A stretch of 7,151 nucleotides of DNA, taken from Halovivax sp. (GTDB taxonomy: Archaea > Halobacteriota > Halobacteria > Halobacteriales > Natrialbaceae). The notes below the pieces were generated by a model. It worked only from the letters and a program-made list of their open reading frames with translations, made no database searches and was not told the DNA's origin. The translations under genes were made by a program, and so were the position numbers. Positions within the stretch are counted from its first letter, which is position 1; each line of letters begins with the position of its first letter. The stretch is taken from assembly GCA_007135505.1 (NCBI GenBank), contig SLIS01000076.1, positions 1 to 7,151 of the forward strand. Direction: 5' to 3'. Below, piece after piece: positions 6,388 through 7,151 of the stretch.

Positions 6388-6483
6388 TCCGGGCATGTGG
6401 CTCGCTTCGCTCTCCATTCCGGGCTGTGACCCGTCTGGTTCAAATCCGGTCGGTGAGACAGATTTACGGCTCGCCAGATTACT

Positions 6484-6530
6484 CGCCGCAAAAGCATGCC
6501 GCCTCCCGGATTTGAGCCGGGGAGGGACAG
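6484..6530 (-). repeat. Direct repeat copy 2 (T-arm-like hairpin, minus sense)
   Basis: This is the second copy, offset by 143 bp. On the minus strand it gives CCCGG, the 7-nt loop CTCAAAT, then CCGGG, a perfect 5-bp T-arm. The stem extends further outward with one bulged base (6502-6509 with 6517-6525). The conserved first loop T is replaced by C. It ends 59 bp before the integrase-remnant start codon. Confidence 0.55.
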
Positions 6531-6578
6531 CGCGCAAATAACACGTCATCGTGCGGTTTCGTGCTTCGCTTGCGTTTC

Positions 6579-6582
6579 GGAG
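6579..6582 (+). promoter_or_regulatory. Shine-Dalgarno-like GGAG for the integrase remnant
   Basis: GGAG lies 7 nt before the ATG at 6590. It favours that ATG over the upstream in-frame GTG at 6551 and shows that the gene, when intact, was translated from a leadered mRNA, unlike its neighbours. Confidence 0.45.
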
Positions 6583-6589
6583 TCAACAA

Positions 6590-6804
6590 ATGACGAACGA
6601 AACGCTCGAACCCATCTCGCCCGCTGAGGCGAAGGAAATGTACCTCAACGCGAGGAAACACGAGGTATCGCAGAGCACGCTCGAGGGCTATCACTACCGG
6701 CTCAAACACTTCATCCGGTGGTGCAATGAGGTAGAGAAATCGAGAACATGAACAACTCGATCGATGGAGACCTGCAGCGATACAAGCCGCGGCGGCGCGA
6801 CGAC
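6590..6804 (+). pseudogene. Tyrosine recombinase/integrase remnant, N-terminal fragment with frameshift
   Basis: The first 53 codons (MTNETLEPISPAEAKEMYLN onward, with the SQSTLEGYHYRLKHFIRWC segment) are the N-terminal SAM-like core-binding domain of haloarchaeal XerC/D-type integrases. The frame stops at 6749-6751. Moving back one base at the AAA codon (6737-6739) restores family-like sequence: IENMNNSIDGDLQRYK, then a basic stretch ending DD near 6804. In intact relatives this region reads like MNDLTGRDLHRYKLWRRDD. The change is therefore loss of one A from an A-run, either a true mutation or a homopolymer sequencing error. A Trp-to-Arg-like change also appears in that stretch. Beyond 6804 no family similarity is visible, and the catalytic domain with its Arg-His-Arg-Tyr residues is absent. 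Intact proteins are several times longer, so this cannot be a working recombinase. Family recognition is from memory of the sequence pattern. Confidence 0.75.
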
Positions 6805-6878
6805 ACCCATACGATCACGTCTGCGATCGGCGACGATCAACCTGTTCGACCCAGTCTGAGCGACCCCGCTGCCGGCGA

Positions 6879-7151
6879 TCACTTCCGTTGCATCAGCACG
6901 TACAGCGACGACAGTCCGATCAGGTAGACCGTGATGCCGCCGAGTAGAAGCCACAAGAGCGGATTCGACGGATCCACATCTCCCCACGATCGGGCGAATC
7001 CGATCAACACCAGTCCGAACCAGATGACCAGACTCACGATTGGGATCCTGGCTGCGCTCCAGCGGGCCTCGAAGGCGAAGTAGATGCTCACGACGCTGAA
7101 CACCGCGGCCCACCCCAGTAACACGCGGGCGGTGAGGGGGCTGACTGCCCA
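6879..7151 (-). CDS. Small membrane protein, C-terminal part, truncated by window edge
   Basis: The frame is open to the right edge, so the true start probably lies outside; the GTG at 7124 is internal or an alternative start. The 90 visible residues contain three hydrophobic helices, roughly residues 8-28, 37-55 and 64-86. A short acidic loop with the sequence SWGDVDPSNP precedes the third, and the protein ends MQRK. I do not recognise the family. Its 3' end faces the integrase remnant, with 74 bp between 6804 and the stop. Composition is ordinary for a haloarchaeal membrane protein. Confidence 0.65.
   Translation of the reverse strand, partial: WAVSPLTARVLLGWAAVFSVVSIYFAFEARWSAARIPIVSLVIWFGLVLIGFARSWGDVDPSNPLLWLLLGGITVYLIGLSSLYVLMQRK

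Larger units (their letters stand above)
6223..6589. other. Gene-free region with tRNA T-arm-like motifs, putative attachment-site scar
   Basis: No credible protein gene is seen in these 367 bases; the open frames here have repetitive, non-acidic translations. The region holds the strong TATA box, an inverted repeat (6290-6332), two diverged direct repeats (6341-6387 and 6484-6530) and three T-arm-like motifs. Two of these face minus, one per direct repeat, and one faces plus (GGTTCAAATCC, 6437-6447). The motif in the second repeat folds as CCCGG / 7-nt loop / CCGGG. No complete tRNA with acceptor and anticodon stems can be built. Lying directly before an integrase remnant, the region resembles decayed tRNA-derived attachment sequence. 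Confidence 0.5.

Noticed and set aside
6290..6455. Possible complete tRNA gene built from the 7-bp stem or the GGTTCAAATCC motif
   Set aside because: No 5' acceptor strand pairs with the sequence after the T-arm at the right distance, and no D-arm or anticodon arm is visible. The 6290-6332 stem encloses only 29 nt.
6340..6549. 69-codon minus-strand frame whose translation contains a GFEP motif
   Set aside because: The motif is the translation of T-arm-like DNA. The composition is not that of a haloarchaeal protein, and the frame follows the repeats rather than any gene signal.

Overview
The window is 7.15 kb of high-GC DNA coding for acidic, Asp/Glu-rich proteins. Several genes have an AT-rich TATA-like element about 25 bp before the start codon and no Shine-Dalgarno sequence, which is the layout of leaderless archaeal transcripts. 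Together these point to a haloarchaeon (class Halobacteria); the genus cannot be told from this window alone.

Left part (1-3091). The window opens inside a large iron-sulfur oxidoreductase (1-1235, +). It has two ferredoxin-type cluster motifs followed by an HdrB/HdrD-like pair of CCG domains, as in the EtfD/FadF/GlcF-type electron carriers. The first CCG domain has lost all of its cluster cysteines; the second is intact. Converging on it is a two-gene ABC-2 exporter operon on the minus strand: ATPase (3091-2087), then permease (2087-1272), with stop and start codons sharing one base (TGATG).

Middle part (3092-5682). A 191-bp divergent intergenic region carries a perfect 9+9 bp inverted repeat (3199-3226) and two outward-facing promoter candidates. 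On its right, on the plus strand, is an R2-like ligand-binding oxidase (R2lox). It keeps all six metal ligands and the Val and Tyr that form the ether cross-link in characterised R2lox proteins, so it should not be called a ribonucleotide reductase. After a 216-bp gap comes a leucine/valine-type amino-acid dehydrogenase (4429-5487, +) with its own leaderless promoter and a downstream T-run terminator.

Right part (5683-7151). A four-helix membrane protein of unknown function lies on the minus strand. It is followed by a gene-poor stretch (6223-6589) holding two diverged direct repeats and three tRNA T-arm-like motifs. Next is a decayed tyrosine recombinase: an N-terminal fragment, frameshifted and then truncated. 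Last is the C-terminal part of another small membrane protein reading in from the right edge. This end looks like the scar of an integrated element.

The genes do not form one obvious pathway. The clearest functional links are the exporter operon itself and a possible shared regulation of the exporter and R2lox through the dyad between them.
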